Of a stretch of DNA of 64,000 nt, positions 8,079 to 16,817 are shown piece after piece; position 1 is the stretch's first letter, and every line of letters begins with the position of its first letter. The DNA is from Viridilinea sp964592425. Its GTDB lineage: Bacteria > Chloroflexota > Chloroflexia > Chloroflexales > Chloroflexaceae. The position numbers and the translations under genes are program-made. The notes under the pieces are model-generated. The model was not told where the DNA came from and made no database searches. It was given only the letters and a program-made list of their open reading frames with translations. The DNA lies in NCBI GenBank assembly GCA_964592425.1, contig CAZQCG010000003.1, positions 62,001 to 126,000 on the forward strand, in the 5' to 3' direction.

Positions 8079-8987
8079 ATGCGCGATCTGCTTGATGATC
8101 GTCCAATCAAGCTGCGCCGGGATCGCTCAGGCGCTCCGGCTGGCCTGCGTGTGCTTGTGATCGCTTTTGCGCTCTGCCTGCTGGTCGGGGCTCTGCTGTT
8201 CTTTGATCGCCAGGGGCGCCTCGCCTTCCTGCACCAGCCGCTTCAGTATGCCGCCGCCACATCGGCAACGGTGTTGAGCGGACTGCGCAACACCGTCAGC
8301 GACAGCCTGGATGGGCCATGGGGCCAGACCGCCCTTGAGCTGCGCATTGCGGCGCTTGAGCGTGAGAATAGCCGGCTGAGCGACGAACTACTGCGCCGCG
8401 AACAGGCTGAGGTGGAAAATGTCTTTCTCCGCCAGCAGCTGGCGATCGAGCGTGAACAGCCCTGGAGCCTTGTCGGGGCTGAAGTGACCGTACGTTCGCC
8501 TGATGCCGGCCGGCGCATTATGCTGCTCGCCCGTGGCCAGCACGATGGCTTGAGCCCCGGTATGGCCGTGATCGGCCAGCTGCGCGGTGGCCCCACCGGG
8601 CTGGTCGGGATCGTCGAGAGTGTCGGCCCTAACACCGCTCAGGTGCTGCTGATTACCGATATCGGTAGCCAGATCAGTGGACGGGTCATCCACGACGGGC
8701 GGGCCGGGGTTGGCCTGGTACGCGGTCAGTGGCAACGTGGCTCGCGCCTGCGTATTGAGCAGGTCGACCGTGCGACCCCCCTGGCCATCGGTGATCCAGT
8801 CGTGACGGCCGGCCTGACGGCGGCACTTAACTTGCCCTTCGACTTAGCAGCCGTGCCGCCTAATATCCCGATCGGTAGCATCGAGCAGGTGGGAACCAGT
8901 GAGCAGTACCAGCACGCCGAGCTGCGCCCTTTTGTTGACCCTGACCAGGTACGCTACGTGTGGGTGATTCTCAGCCAAGACGATTAG
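8079..8987 (+). CDS. mreC: Rod shape-determining protein MreC
   Basis: This 302-residue elongasome protein spans the membrane once, near residues 25-45 (LRVLVIAFALCLLVGALLFF). A coiled-coil segment follows at about 85-115 (ELRIAALERENSRLSDELLR). The rest is an extracellular beta-sandwich with the family's DAGRRIMLLARGQHDGL and VVTAGLTAALN-type patterns. MreC links MreB inside the cell to penicillin-binding proteins outside. It sits two bases after mreB and overlaps the mreD start by 28 bases. Confidence 0.94.
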   Translation: MRDLLDDRPIKLRRDRSGAPAGLRVLVIAFALCLLVGALLFFDRQGRLAFLHQPLQYAAATSATVLSGLRNTVSDSLDGPWGQTALELRIAALERENSRLSDELLRREQAEVENVFLRQQLAIEREQPWSLVGAEVTVRSPDAGRRIMLLARGQHDGLSPGMAVIGQLRGGPTGLVGIVESVGPNTAQVLLITDIGSQISGRVIHDGRAGVGLVRGQWQRGSRLRIEQVDRATPLAIGDPVVTAGLTAALNLPFDLAAVPPNIPIGSIEQVGTSEQYQHAELRPFVDPDQVRYVWVILSQDD

Positions 8988-9493
8988 AGGAGCGGCTCGC
9001 CCGCGAAATTGCCCATCTGCTTGCGCTGACAGTTGTGGCGCTCGTGCAGGTGACCTGGCTCACGACGCCGCTTGGCTTTGCCTTGCCGCTGATCCTGGTA
9101 CTGGTAACCTGCCGTACCTTGATCGGCATCTCGGCGGCCTTTCCTGATGCCGGTCTGCTACGGGCCTTAAGCTGGGCACTCTATGGCGGTCTGAGCCTTG
9201 ACTTGCTCGCAACAACACCGCTGGGAGCCCATGCCCTGGCCCTCCTGGTGCCTGTCCTGGTGATCACGGCAAGCGCCCGGCGGCTACGGGTTGACCGTCC
9301 GCTCTTTGTCCTGCTGGCAGTGCTGGTCGCCAGCCTGATCTACGAGCTCATCCTGGCCTGGGTGACCCAACCCGGCCCGATTGTCTGGGCTGAGTACCTG
9401 CAAGTGGTGATCTTACCGGTCGTCCTGGTCGCCCTGATCATGAGCTTGCCGGTCTATGTTATGCTGCGTTGGTCACTTCGTGATCACCGCTGA
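8960..9493 (+). CDS. mreD: Rod shape-determining protein MreD
   Basis: This small polytopic protein has 177 residues and about five membrane helices. It starts at a GTG inside the end of mreC (28-base overlap) and begins MGDSQPRRLEERLAREIAHL. The arrangement, size and hydrophobic profile (LLALTVVALVQVTWL, and PVVLVALIMSLPVYVML at the end) fit MreD, a poorly conserved partner of MreC in the elongasome. Assignment rests on hydropathy and position between mreC and a class B penicillin-binding protein. An internal later start cannot be excluded. Confidence 0.88.
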   Translation: MGDSQPRRLEERLAREIAHLLALTVVALVQVTWLTTPLGFALPLILVLVTCRTLIGISAAFPDAGLLRALSWALYGGLSLDLLATTPLGAHALALLVPVLVITASARRLRVDRPLFVLLAVLVASLIYELILAWVTQPGPIVWAEYLQVVILPVVLVALIMSLPVYVMLRWSLRDHR

Positions 9494-9505
9494 ACGGTAC
9501 TTGTT

Positions 9506-11845
9506 ATGGCGCGCTTGATCCCCTTGCGGGCCCTGCTCATGGTTGTGCTGGCGGTGATGGTAGGCCGTCTCTATCAGCTTCAACTCTTCACCAGCGATAC
9601 GCAGGCCCGTAGCACAACCCCCAACGAGGTCTATCGCCGCTACCTGGCGGTGCCGCCCCGGCGCGGCGAGATCTTTGCCGTCGATGGGACAACCTTACTG
9701 GCTGAGAGTGTGCCGATCTACAACCTGGCAGTTGTACCGGGGCGTTTGCCCAATGCCGTGCGTGAACCGCAACGCCGGGCCGAGGTGCTGGCCCGCATCG
9801 GCCAGGTCGCTGGCCTGACCGCAACCCTCAGGATCGACTCGACGGAGACCCTTACGGCGACTCCAATCTTTCAGAGCGCTCTACGAAGCCTGGGATTAGA
9901 TCTGCCACTTGCTGGCGGCAGCCCAGTGGAATTGAGTGTGACTTCGGCCGATACGCTCAAGGCGTTGGAACTGAGTCACAGCTACGCCGATAGTGTGCAA
10001 TTCGTCAGCCCAGTTGAAGCGATGATCCCACGCGAGATCGTCCGCGGCTACCAGACAGTGGTGATCAAAGAGAACATCAGCCCCGACCTGGCCCTGGCTA
10101 TCCGCGAAAACGGCAACTACCTGCCTGGGGTGGAAGTGCTCGAAGCCTATCGGCGCCACTACCCGGCCAGTGCCGCCGTGCCCTCGCTCTCACACATGCT
10201 CGGCTATATCGGCCATATCACCGAATGTGAACTCATGGCCCAGAATCCGGTCAGTTCGTGGTTGACCGGACTGATCGACGTCGTAAGTCGGGCCGGACGT
10301 TGCGGCTTGATCGGCAAGACGATTGACCCGCCCAGCCTGGGCTTTCCACCCTACCAGATCGATGATCAGATTGGCAAAGATGGCCTGGAGGCGGCCTATG
10401 AGAACGAGTTACGCGGTCTGCAGGGCATTGACACGCTTCTGGTTGATGCCTTGCAGCGCCCGGTCAGTCCGCCTGATCAGCTACGCCCGGTGCAAAATGG
10501 CCAGAATCTGGTACTGACGATCGATCTTGGCTTTCAGACCCAGGTTGAGCAGATCTTGCGGCGCTGGATCAACGAGGGCGAACAGCGCCGAATTGATGCG
10601 GCAGAGGCCTACAAACGCACCTATCAGCCGATTGTCGCCGGTGCGGCGGTGGTGCTTGATCCGCATGATGGCCGCGTGCTGGCGCTGGTCTCCCTACCAA
10701 CCTACGACAACAATGTGTGGGTTGACCCAACCCGTGGAGCTGAGTTGAGCAGCCTGCTGAGCCGCAGCGATCCGCAGGAACTGGCCGAGTTGTTGCGTCT
10801 GGCACCCTTGACCGACCGGACAACGGCTGGCCAGTACCCGCCCGGCTCAACCATCAAGCCCTTTGTCGGCGTGGCGGCCCTTGAGCAGGGCGTGATCGAG
10901 ATTGATACGAAGTTGCGCGATCCCGGCGTAATCAAGCTGATCGAGCGCAGCGGCGCACCCTTTGAGTTGCCCAACTCGGTGCGCAATCGCGATAACGGCG
11001 AGTTGACGTTGATCGATGCCCTGCGGCTCTCGTCAAACGTCTTTTTCGCTTCCATCGCCGGTGGCAATGATCAGGCTACCAACCTGAACGAGGACGCACT
11101 GCGCGTCTCCGGGCTGCAGATCGAAGGGCTGGTCGAAGGGTTTGAGTGGTTTGCCCTGGGACGTACGACCGGGATTGATCTTGCTGGCGAGGCCCCAGGC
11201 CTGGTGCCAACCAAAACCTGGAAGGCACAGAACAAGCGTGAGGTCTGGACAACCGGCGACACCTACAATACGGCGATTGGCCAGGGTGATCTGCTGGCCA
11301 CGCCGCTGCAAATCGCGACCGCTATGGGCGGCATCGCAACCGACGGAACGGTCTATCGCCCGCATGTGGTGGCCCGTATTACCGATGGTGAAGGGGCAAC
11401 CGTGCGCGAAGTTGCCCCGACGGTGCTGAGCCGGGCACCAGTCATCTCGGAGAGCCTGCAGGCTGTGCGCGAGGGTATGCGCGCCTCGGTAGTCGATGGC
11501 CTGAATCTTGCCGCACGCTTTGAGTGCTCGGGGCTTGAAATTGCCGGTAAAACCGGCACGGCCGAGTTTGGCCCACTGATTAAACGCCCCGATGGACGCA
11601 TGGTGCGCCAGAGCCATGCCTGGTTCGTCGGTTTTGCTCCCTACGACAACCCTGAGGTTGTGGTGGCCGTCTTGCTTGAGGGAGTCGGCGATCTGAACGA
11701 TGGCTCGTCAACCATGGCCGTGCCAGCCGTGACGCAGATTATGCAGACCTACTTTGGCGTGACCCCACCGGCAAACAAACCGCGCATCTGTCCTGTCTTG
11801 CCAGGCGATCCGCCGCCAGCACCAGTCACTGGCCAGGTACCCTGA
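9506..11845 (+). CDS. mrdA: Penicillin-binding protein 2 (class B transpeptidase of the elongasome)
   Basis: This 779-residue class B PBP cross-links peptidoglycan during elongation. A single N-terminal membrane anchor (LRALLMVVLAVMVGRLYQL) precedes the dimerisation region with VPPRRGEIFAVDGT. The transpeptidase domain has all three active-site motifs: S448-T-I-K451, S509-S-N511 and K682-T-G684. It is somewhat long for PBP2, mostly from a region at about 110-300. The C-terminal tail is Pro-rich. It follows mreD by 12 bases, which identifies it as the elongation PBP rather than FtsI. No rodA homologue is present nearby. The stop is followed by a minC promoter, suggesting an internal transcription boundary. 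Confidence 0.93.
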   Translation: MARLIPLRALLMVVLAVMVGRLYQLQLFTSDTQARSTTPNEVYRRYLAVPPRRGEIFAVDGTTLLAESVPIYNLAVVPGRLPNAVREPQRRAEVLARIGQVAGLTATLRIDSTETLTATPIFQSALRSLGLDLPLAGGSPVELSVTSADTLKALELSHSYADSVQFVSPVEAMIPREIVRGYQTVVIKENISPDLALAIRENGNYLPGVEVLEAYRRHYPASAAVPSLSHMLGYIGHITECELMAQNPVSSWLTGLIDVVSRAGRCGLIGKTIDPPSLGFPPYQIDDQIGKDGLEAAYENELRGLQGIDTLLVDALQRPVSPPDQLRPVQNGQNLVLTIDLGFQTQVEQILRRWINEGEQRRIDAAEAYKRTYQPIVAGAAVVLDPHDGRVLALVSLPTYDNNVWVDPTRGAELSSLLSRSDPQELAELLRLAPLTDRTTAGQYPPGSTIKPFVGVAALEQGVIEIDTKLRDPGVIKLIERSGAPFELPNSVRNRDNGELTLIDALRLSSNVFFASIAGGNDQATNLNEDALRVSGLQIEGLVEGFEWFALGRTTGIDLAGEAPGLVPTKTWKAQNKREVWTTGDTYNTAIGQGDLLATPLQIATAMGGIATDGTVYRPHVVARITDGEGATVREVAPTVLSRAPVISESLQAVREGMRASVVDGLNLAARFECSGLEIAGKTGTAEFGPLIKRPDGRMVRQSHAWFVGFAPYDNPEVVVAVLLEGVGDLNDGSSTMAVPAVTQIMQTYFGVTPPANKPRICPVLPGDPPPAPVTGQVP

Positions 11846-11873
11846 AGCACGGCACGGCAATGACGGTTGCGTG

Positions 11874-11882
11874 TGCTATAAT
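11874..11882 (+). promoter_or_regulatory. Extended -10 promoter element (TGCTATAAT) for minC
   Basis: The sequence TGCTATAAT lies 38 bases before the minC ATG, in the 75-base gap after the PBP2 gene. There is no good -35 element. It is identical to the element in front of mreB and suggests that the min genes have their own promoter. Confidence 0.5.
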
Positions 11883-11920
11883 TCACTCACTAGATCGCGT
11901 TTTTCTCAAATAGAACCCTC

Positions 11921-12601
11921 ATGAGTGATCTGATCAGCATTAAAGGCGGACGCGAGGGCCTACGGCTGCGGCTGGAAGATACGGCCGAGTGGAGTGACCT
12001 GATGGTGCGCCTTGAGCAGCAGTTAGTTCAAAATCAGAGCTTCTTCAACGGGGCACGTTTGACCCTGGACGTGGGCGAGCGTTCACTCAGTACCGAACAG
12101 TTGACGCAGATGCTTGAGTTGATGCAACAGCATGGAGTCTCAGCCGAGGCGATCAGTGCGAACGATCGCGAGGCGCGCAATGCTGCCCGAACCGTGGGCC
12201 TCACGGCACGCCCGCTCCCCCGTTACCCTGAGCCAGCAACCAGCCAACCTGGCGCAGTTCTGGTTGAACATGATGCCATGCTGCTGATGCGCACGGTACG
12301 CTCAGGCCAGGTGTTACGCCACAGCGGCCATATCACCCTGATCGGCGATGTGAACCCTGGTGGTGAGTTAATTGCCGGGGGCAGTGTCGTCGTCTGGGGG
12401 CGTCTGCGTGGCTTTGTTCATGCCGGGGCCCTGGGCAACGCCGAGGCGCTTGTCTGTGCGATCGAGTTGAGCCCGACCCAGCTGCGCATTGCTGAGCATA
12501 TTGCGATCACGCCCCGCGAACGAGGGCCACATAGCCCCGAGGTGGCCCGCATTGAGGGCAACCAGATTGTGGTAGAACCCTGGGAGGCACTCAAACGCTA
12601 G
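11921..12601 (+). CDS. minC: Septum site-determining protein MinC
   Basis: This 226-residue FtsZ inhibitor is recruited to the membrane by MinD. The N-terminal domain (about 1-105) interacts with FtsZ. The C-terminal beta-helical domain (about 120-226) carries the diagnostic repeats: RSGQVLRHSGHITLIGDVNP, then GGELIAGGSVVVWGRLRG, and VHAGALGNAEALVCAIELSP. These are typical of MinC_C. The ATG at 11921 follows the extended -10 element. The gene is separated from minD by 229 bases, whereas minD and minE are nearly contiguous. Confidence 0.94.
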   Translation: MSDLISIKGGREGLRLRLEDTAEWSDLMVRLEQQLVQNQSFFNGARLTLDVGERSLSTEQLTQMLELMQQHGVSAEAISANDREARNAARTVGLTARPLPRYPEPATSQPGAVLVEHDAMLLMRTVRSGQVLRHSGHITLIGDVNPGGELIAGGSVVVWGRLRGFVHAGALGNAEALVCAIELSPTQLRIAEHIAITPRERGPHSPEVARIEGNQIVVEPWEALKR

Positions 12602-12830
12602 GCGACAGGGTAAGGCGACCCTTGTGGCCACCCCCGGCGGCCTATGCAAAACAGGGTAGGGCTGCGCTTATGAATGTTCAGCATTAAATCCGGTATCCGT
12701 CGCATCGGTCATCGGTAGGCCTGTCAGGTCTGGTTTACCGGCTTTAGTTTTTAAAGTCCATCAGGGTGCCCATGTGAGGAGCCCATCAGGCGCTCCATAT
12801 GTATGGCGGTACGGGTAGAGTGGGGTTGTT
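12602..12830. other. Intergenic region between minC and minD
   Basis: This 229-base gap has no open frame that looks coding. It contains two near-repeats around CCCATCAGG and CCATCAGGG (12757-12792) and AT-rich GTTTTTAAAG near 12748-12757. It may hold a separate minD promoter, but I cannot identify a convincing -10/-35 pair. Confidence 0.4.
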
Positions 12831-13631
12831 ATGGCGCGTGTGATCACCATCACTTCAGGCAAGGGCGGCGTAGGCAAAACAACGACGACGGCGAATCTGG
12901 GCACAGCCCTGGCAATGCGTGGTGGCCGTGTAGCGGTGATTGATGCCGACATCGGCTTGCGTAACCTTGATGTAGTGATGGGCCTTGAGAATCGCATTGT
13001 GTATGACCTGGTTGATGTGATTGAGGGGCGCGCTCGCCTGCGCCAGGCCTTGATCAAAGATAAACGCCTGCCGGAGTTGTGCCTCTTGCCGGCAGCACAG
13101 ACCCGCGATAAAGATGCGGTTAGCCCGCAGCAGATGGTTGACCTGACCAACCAGCTGCGCACCGATTTTGACTTTGTTCTGATTGATAGTCCTGCCGGGA
13201 TCGAGGGCGGCTTCCGCAATGCGATTGTCGGGGCCGACGAGGTGGTGATTGTCACAACGCCGGAGGTGTCGGCCGTGCGCGACGCCGACCGCATTGTCGG
13301 CCTGGTCGAGGCGGCTGAGAAGCGTTCACCAAAGCTGATTGTCAACCGCATCAAGCACCGCCTGGTCAGCCGCGGGGAGATGCTGTCGGTGGCGGATGTG
13401 CTTGAGTTACTGGCGATCGACCTGATCGGGGTTGTGCCTGATGACGAAAATATCGTCACCTCGACCAACCGCGGCGAGGCGATCGTCTACGACCAGGGCT
13501 CGCTTTCAGGACGCGCCTTCCTCAATATCGCCCGGCGGCTCAATGGTGAGAGTGTGCCATTCCTGGCCTTGCAGGAACAACCGGGGATGTTTGAGCGTAT
13601 TTTCGGCATTTTCGGGCGGCGTCGCTCGTAG
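12831..13631 (+). CDS. minD: Septum site-determining ATPase MinD
   Basis: This 266-residue ParA/MRP-family ATPase positions the division septum with MinC and MinE. The deviant Walker A motif is GKGGVGKTTTTANLG near residues 10-24. The switch regions DADIGLRNLDVVMGLENRIV and FVLIDSPAGIEGGF are highly typical of MinD. The C-terminus ends in MFERIFGIFGRRRS, an amphipathic membrane-targeting helix. The ATG is preceded by a purine stretch (GAGTGGGG). minE begins 15 bases downstream. Confidence 0.97.
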   Translation: MARVITITSGKGGVGKTTTTANLGTALAMRGGRVAVIDADIGLRNLDVVMGLENRIVYDLVDVIEGRARLRQALIKDKRLPELCLLPAAQTRDKDAVSPQQMVDLTNQLRTDFDFVLIDSPAGIEGGFRNAIVGADEVVIVTTPEVSAVRDADRIVGLVEAAEKRSPKLIVNRIKHRLVSRGEMLSVADVLELLAIDLIGVVPDDENIVTSTNRGEAIVYDQGSLSGRAFLNIARRLNGESVPFLALQEQPGMFERIFGIFGRRRS

Positions 13632-13646
13632 CGAAAGGATTACATC

Positions 13647-13913
13647 GTGAGCTTCTTCAGCAACCTCTTTGGAGGTCGCCGCGAGCGCAGCGCCAATGTT
13701 GCTAAGCAGCGCCTGATGATGGTGCTCGTCGATGATCGCTATAAGCTGACCCCCGATATGCTTGAGCAGATGAAGCTGGAGTTGGCGGACGTGCTTTCAC
13801 GTTATCTGCCCCATGTTGATGCAGAGCAGATCGAGGTGACCCTGCTGCGCGGTGAGGCCAACGATCATCTGAAGGCTGAGATTCCGCTACGCCGTGGGCG
13901 TGGTGAAGAGTAA
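13647..13913 (+). CDS. minE: Cell division topological specificity factor MinE
   Basis: This 88-residue protein begins at GTG 13647 with MSFFSNLFGGRRERSANVAK. It has the MinE layout: an amphipathic N-terminal membrane-binding segment (SFFSNLFGG), an anti-MinCD helix (SANVAKQRLMMVLVDDR) and a C-terminal dimerisation domain (DMLEQMKLELADVLSRYL to EIPLRR). MinE drives MinD ATP hydrolysis and the pole-to-pole dynamics that confine MinC. AAAGGA lies upstream of the start. Full MinCDE is uncommon among monoderm lineages, so its presence is notable. Confidence 0.95.
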   Translation: MSFFSNLFGGRRERSANVAKQRLMMVLVDDRYKLTPDMLEQMKLELADVLSRYLPHVDAEQIEVTLLRGEANDHLKAEIPLRRGRGEE

Positions 13914-13935
13914 ACGGAGCGCTCCCAGGCATCGT

Positions 13936-15096
13936 ATGACTGCCGAGCAGAGACCGATCCGCTTTACACCGCAGCTCAAGCTGATCACGGTGGCCATTAT
14001 TGTTTGCCTGGCGGTCTGGTTCTTACTGGCCGTCAAACATATGTTGACGCCGTTTGTGGCGGCGATCATCACGGCCTATGTTTTTAACCCGCTGATTAGC
14101 TGGCTGCAACGCCGCAGTGGCAGCCGACGGGCATTCTGGATTACGGTGCTCTATGTTCTGGCAGGGGTGCTGATCTACACGATTGTCACCCTGCTCTGGC
14201 CACGGATCGTCCAGCAGTCGGGCGATCTGGCCGCTTCGGCACCACAGGCAGTGATCCAGATCCGCGACTTCTTCCGCGATTATGAGCAACTGGAGGTGGC
14301 CGGCCTCAGCATCAACCTGATTCCGCTCGAAGAGCAGTTGATCGGGGTGGTTGGCGAGATTAGCCGACGCTTCAGTGAGAGTGTGCCGCACCTGGTCTTC
14401 TCGGCCCTTGAGACGGTGCTCTTTGTGATCGCCTACCTGATCGTTACCTTCTACTTGCTTTTACAAGGACGTCAACTCAAGGAGTGGGCCAGTCGGCTGG
14501 TGCCGCTACCCCACCAGATGGAGCTTGCCGCGCTGGGCCGCCAGGTCGATGCAGTCTGTGGGGCCTACATCCGCGGCCAGATCATCCTGGTACTGCTGAT
14601 GGCCTTCTTACTCTATATCCCGCTCTCGATTCTACGCGTGCCTAACGCTCTGTTGATCGCCATTGTCTCAGGGGTGCTCGAGATTATTCCCATCGTCGGG
14701 CCATGGTCGGCGGCGGCGATTGCGATGAGTGTGGCCCTCTTCCAGACCGACATTCCCTTCGGGATGTCTACCCTGGGTCTGGTCGCAGTGATCGGCCTGA
14801 TCTACCTCGTGCTGCGTATGATCGAAGAAAATATTATTCTGCCCCAGGTGATGGGTCCGCTGGTGACCTTGCACCCGGCGGTGGTAATCTTTGCACTGCT
14901 CGCTGGTGGGGCACTGCTTGGCCCGTTCGGGCTCTTTATCTCGATCCCGGTGGCAGCGGTGATCCGCATTGTGCTGGGCTATCTCTACCGTAAGCTGACC
15001 GACCAACCTGAACCGCCCGATCCAACCTTGACGGCAATCGGGCGTAACGACGCGCCTTCCGGCGGCGTACAACAGGTTGAGGTCAGCTCGGATTAG
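13936..15096 (+). CDS. AI-2E/PerM family permease
   Basis: This polytopic protein of about 386 residues begins MTAEQRPIRFTPQLKLITVA at the preferred ATG 13936. A GTG at 13894 inside the minE end is an alternative start. Family features are visible: N-terminal helix pair (IVCLAVWFLLAVKHMLTPFV), the AYVFNPLISWLQRR segment, and late helices LEIIPIVGPWSAAAIAMSV and LHPAVVIFALLAGGALLGPFGLF. These are the PerM/TqsA (UPF0118) hallmarks. Members export small molecules or act as sodium/proton antiporters, so a specific substrate is not inferable. It may be co-transcribed with minDE, but a functional connection is unknown. Confidence 0.88.
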   Translation: MTAEQRPIRFTPQLKLITVAIIVCLAVWFLLAVKHMLTPFVAAIITAYVFNPLISWLQRRSGSRRAFWITVLYVLAGVLIYTIVTLLWPRIVQQSGDLAASAPQAVIQIRDFFRDYEQLEVAGLSINLIPLEEQLIGVVGEISRRFSESVPHLVFSALETVLFVIAYLIVTFYLLLQGRQLKEWASRLVPLPHQMELAALGRQVDAVCGAYIRGQIILVLLMAFLLYIPLSILRVPNALLIAIVSGVLEIIPIVGPWSAAAIAMSVALFQTDIPFGMSTLGLVAVIGLIYLVLRMIEENIILPQVMGPLVTLHPAVVIFALLAGGALLGPFGLFISIPVAAVIRIVLGYLYRKLTDQPEPPDPTLTAIGRNDAPSGGVQQVEVSSD

Positions 15097-15111
15097 TGTA
15101 AGAACCTAACC

Positions 15112-16641
15112 ATGTTTCAGTTCTCCTATGACCCGGATGCCGGGACGCTCTATCTCTATCTCACCGAACTTGAGGTAGGACAGGTAGTTACGACCCTGGA
15201 GTATCCGGGGCATCTGTTGCTTGACACTGCGGGACGGATCTTCGGGCTGCGCCTTGATCTTGATGATGAGTTGACCCTGGCACAACTCGAACTGGCCCTC
15301 GATGGCGATTTCGAGCGCCTGGATATGGAGCGTGGCTGGTTGACGTTGCGCATTGCCGACGAGCAACCGGCAACCCTGCTGGCCCTGACGGAGACGGCCC
15401 TGCTTGATTTTGCTGCCGACGAGGTGTTGCTAGGAGTTGAACTGGCCTTGCCAGCCACACTGCCCATGCCAAAAGCTCTGGAACGGCTGGGGCCTCTCCT
15501 GGTGGCGCTTGATGACGAGCAGCCTGTCCCCGAAGGCGAGGGGCCAGTGGTCTTCAGGATGGCTGAGGCGGATCTTGAGCAAACGGATCAGCAAGCCACC
15601 CTTGATATCGCTGAGGCGGATCTTGAGCAAACGGATCAGCAAGCCACCCTTGATGTGGCGCAGAACGACCAGCAAGCTGCCCATGCTGATGAACAGCCGG
15701 CCCCTGCGGTGGAGCAAGAGGCAAGGTCAGCGGCGGATCACCCGGTGACGGTGGGTCGCTCAGGCTTTGTGGCCCTGGTGGGCAAGCCGAACGTGGGCAA
15801 GAGTACGCTGCTGAATGCGCTACTGGGCCAGAAGGTGGCGATTGTCTCACCACGCCCGCAGACGACGCGGGTGCCCGCACGGGGCATCCTCAGCCGGCCA
15901 GGGGCACAGATCATCTTTGTCGATACGCCGGGCATTCACCAGCCGGATCATGCCCTTGGGCGGCTGATGGTTGACCTGGCCGAGAAGACCCTGCCCCATG
16001 CTGATGTGATTGGCTTTATGGTTGACATCAGCCAGCCACCCAGCCAGCTTGATCGGCAGATTGCGCAGCAGGTGCAGCGGGCGCGTGGGGCCAAGCTGCT
16101 GATCTTGAATAAGGTTGACCAGCGGCCACGCGGCCGGCAACACTACCTGGAAGCCTACCAGGCCCTGGGCAGTTGGCAGGCCGAGCTGGCTATCTCGGCC
16201 CAGCGCAACATGGGCCTGGGATCGCTGCTGGAAGCGATCGTCGAACTTCTCCCGGCCGGGCCGCCGCTCTACCCCGAAGAGCAGGTTACCGACCAGAGCG
16301 TGCAGCAACTGGCTGCCGAATTTGTGCGCGAAAAGGTCTTGTATCACACAGCACAGGAGGTGCCCCACGCCGTGGCGGTGGAGGTCGAAGAGTGGGAGGA
16401 GCGCGAGCAGACGCTCTTTATCCGCATGACGATCAACGTTGAGCGTGAAGGGCAAAAGGCCATTGTGATCGGAGCGGGCGGGACGATGTTGAAGAAGATC
16501 GGCTCGGCAGCGCGCTACGAGATCGAGCGCATGCTGGGGCACCAGGTCTTCCTTGAGCTGTGGGTGAAAGTACGGCCAGGCTGGCGCAATGATGTGGCAG
16601 CGCTGGGCTGGCTGGGCTACCGAGCGCGGGATTGGAGTTGA
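15112..16641 (+). CDS. era: GTPase Era with DUF2283-like N-terminal extension and repeated linker
   Basis: This 509-residue protein contains a full Era GTPase in its C-terminal 300 residues. G1 is GKPNVGKST, G2 includes QTTR, G3 DTPG, G4 NKVD, and the KH domain has IGAGGTMLKKIG. Era assists 30S subunit maturation and binds 16S rRNA. The first 150 residues are not part of normal Era. They hold one or two DUF2283-like beta domains (FSYDPDAGTLYLYLTE, LLDTAGRIFGLRLD). An acidic Gln/Asp-rich linker (about 150-205) follows with a perfect 16-residue duplication (EADLEQTDQQATLD). The start at ATG 15112 is 16 bases after the permease stop. The two-domain reading frame is continuous, with no sign of an assembly fusion. 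Confidence 0.93.
   Translation: MFQFSYDPDAGTLYLYLTELEVGQVVTTLEYPGHLLLDTAGRIFGLRLDLDDELTLAQLELALDGDFERLDMERGWLTLRIADEQPATLLALTETALLDFAADEVLLGVELALPATLPMPKALERLGPLLVALDDEQPVPEGEGPVVFRMAEADLEQTDQQATLDIAEADLEQTDQQATLDVAQNDQQAAHADEQPAPAVEQEARSAADHPVTVGRSGFVALVGKPNVGKSTLLNALLGQKVAIVSPRPQTTRVPARGILSRPGAQIIFVDTPGIHQPDHALGRLMVDLAEKTLPHADVIGFMVDISQPPSQLDRQIAQQVQRARGAKLLILNKVDQRPRGRQHYLEAYQALGSWQAELAISAQRNMGLGSLLEAIVELLPAGPPLYPEEQVTDQSVQQLAAEFVREKVLYHTAQEVPHAVAVEVEEWEEREQTLFIRMTINVEREGQKAIVIGAGGTMLKKIGSAARYEIERMLGHQVFLELWVKVRPGWRNDVAALGWLGYRARDWS
15562..15654. repeat. 48-bp period tandem duplication in the era linker
   Basis: Two identical 45-bp blocks (15562-15606 and 15610-15654) are separated by three bases, giving a 48-bp period that encodes EADLEQTDQQATLD twice. 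Perfect DNA identity indicates recent duplication or gene conversion. Confidence 0.9.
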
Positions 16642-16714
16642 GCGGAGGGGGGCAGGATCGGCGGACTGCAACAAAGCCCCGCCAGCAAGCGTAGATCGCA
16701 TAGTTGGGCCTCAC

Positions 16715-16743
16715 TTGTCGAGGTGCCTGGCCTGTGCTACGCT
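16715..16743 (+). promoter_or_regulatory. Candidate promoter for the zinc-ribbon kinase
   Basis: TTGTCG at 16715-16720 and TACGCT at 16738-16743 are separated by 17 bases. The -10 is preceded by TG at 16735-16736, an extended -10 form. It lies about 75 bases before the kinase start. The hexamers are imperfect, so this is a weak prediction. Confidence 0.3.
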
Positions 16744-16817
16744 GGAGGTGCTGCATGCTTCAGTCGTCGCCGACCGCCGGAAATACGGCTGAACGCACCC
16801 TACCCACCTGGAGCATT

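Noticed and set aside
12602..12830. A riboswitch or small gene between minC and minD
   Set aside because: No open frame with coding character and no recognisable riboswitch fold was found; only short near-repeats are present.
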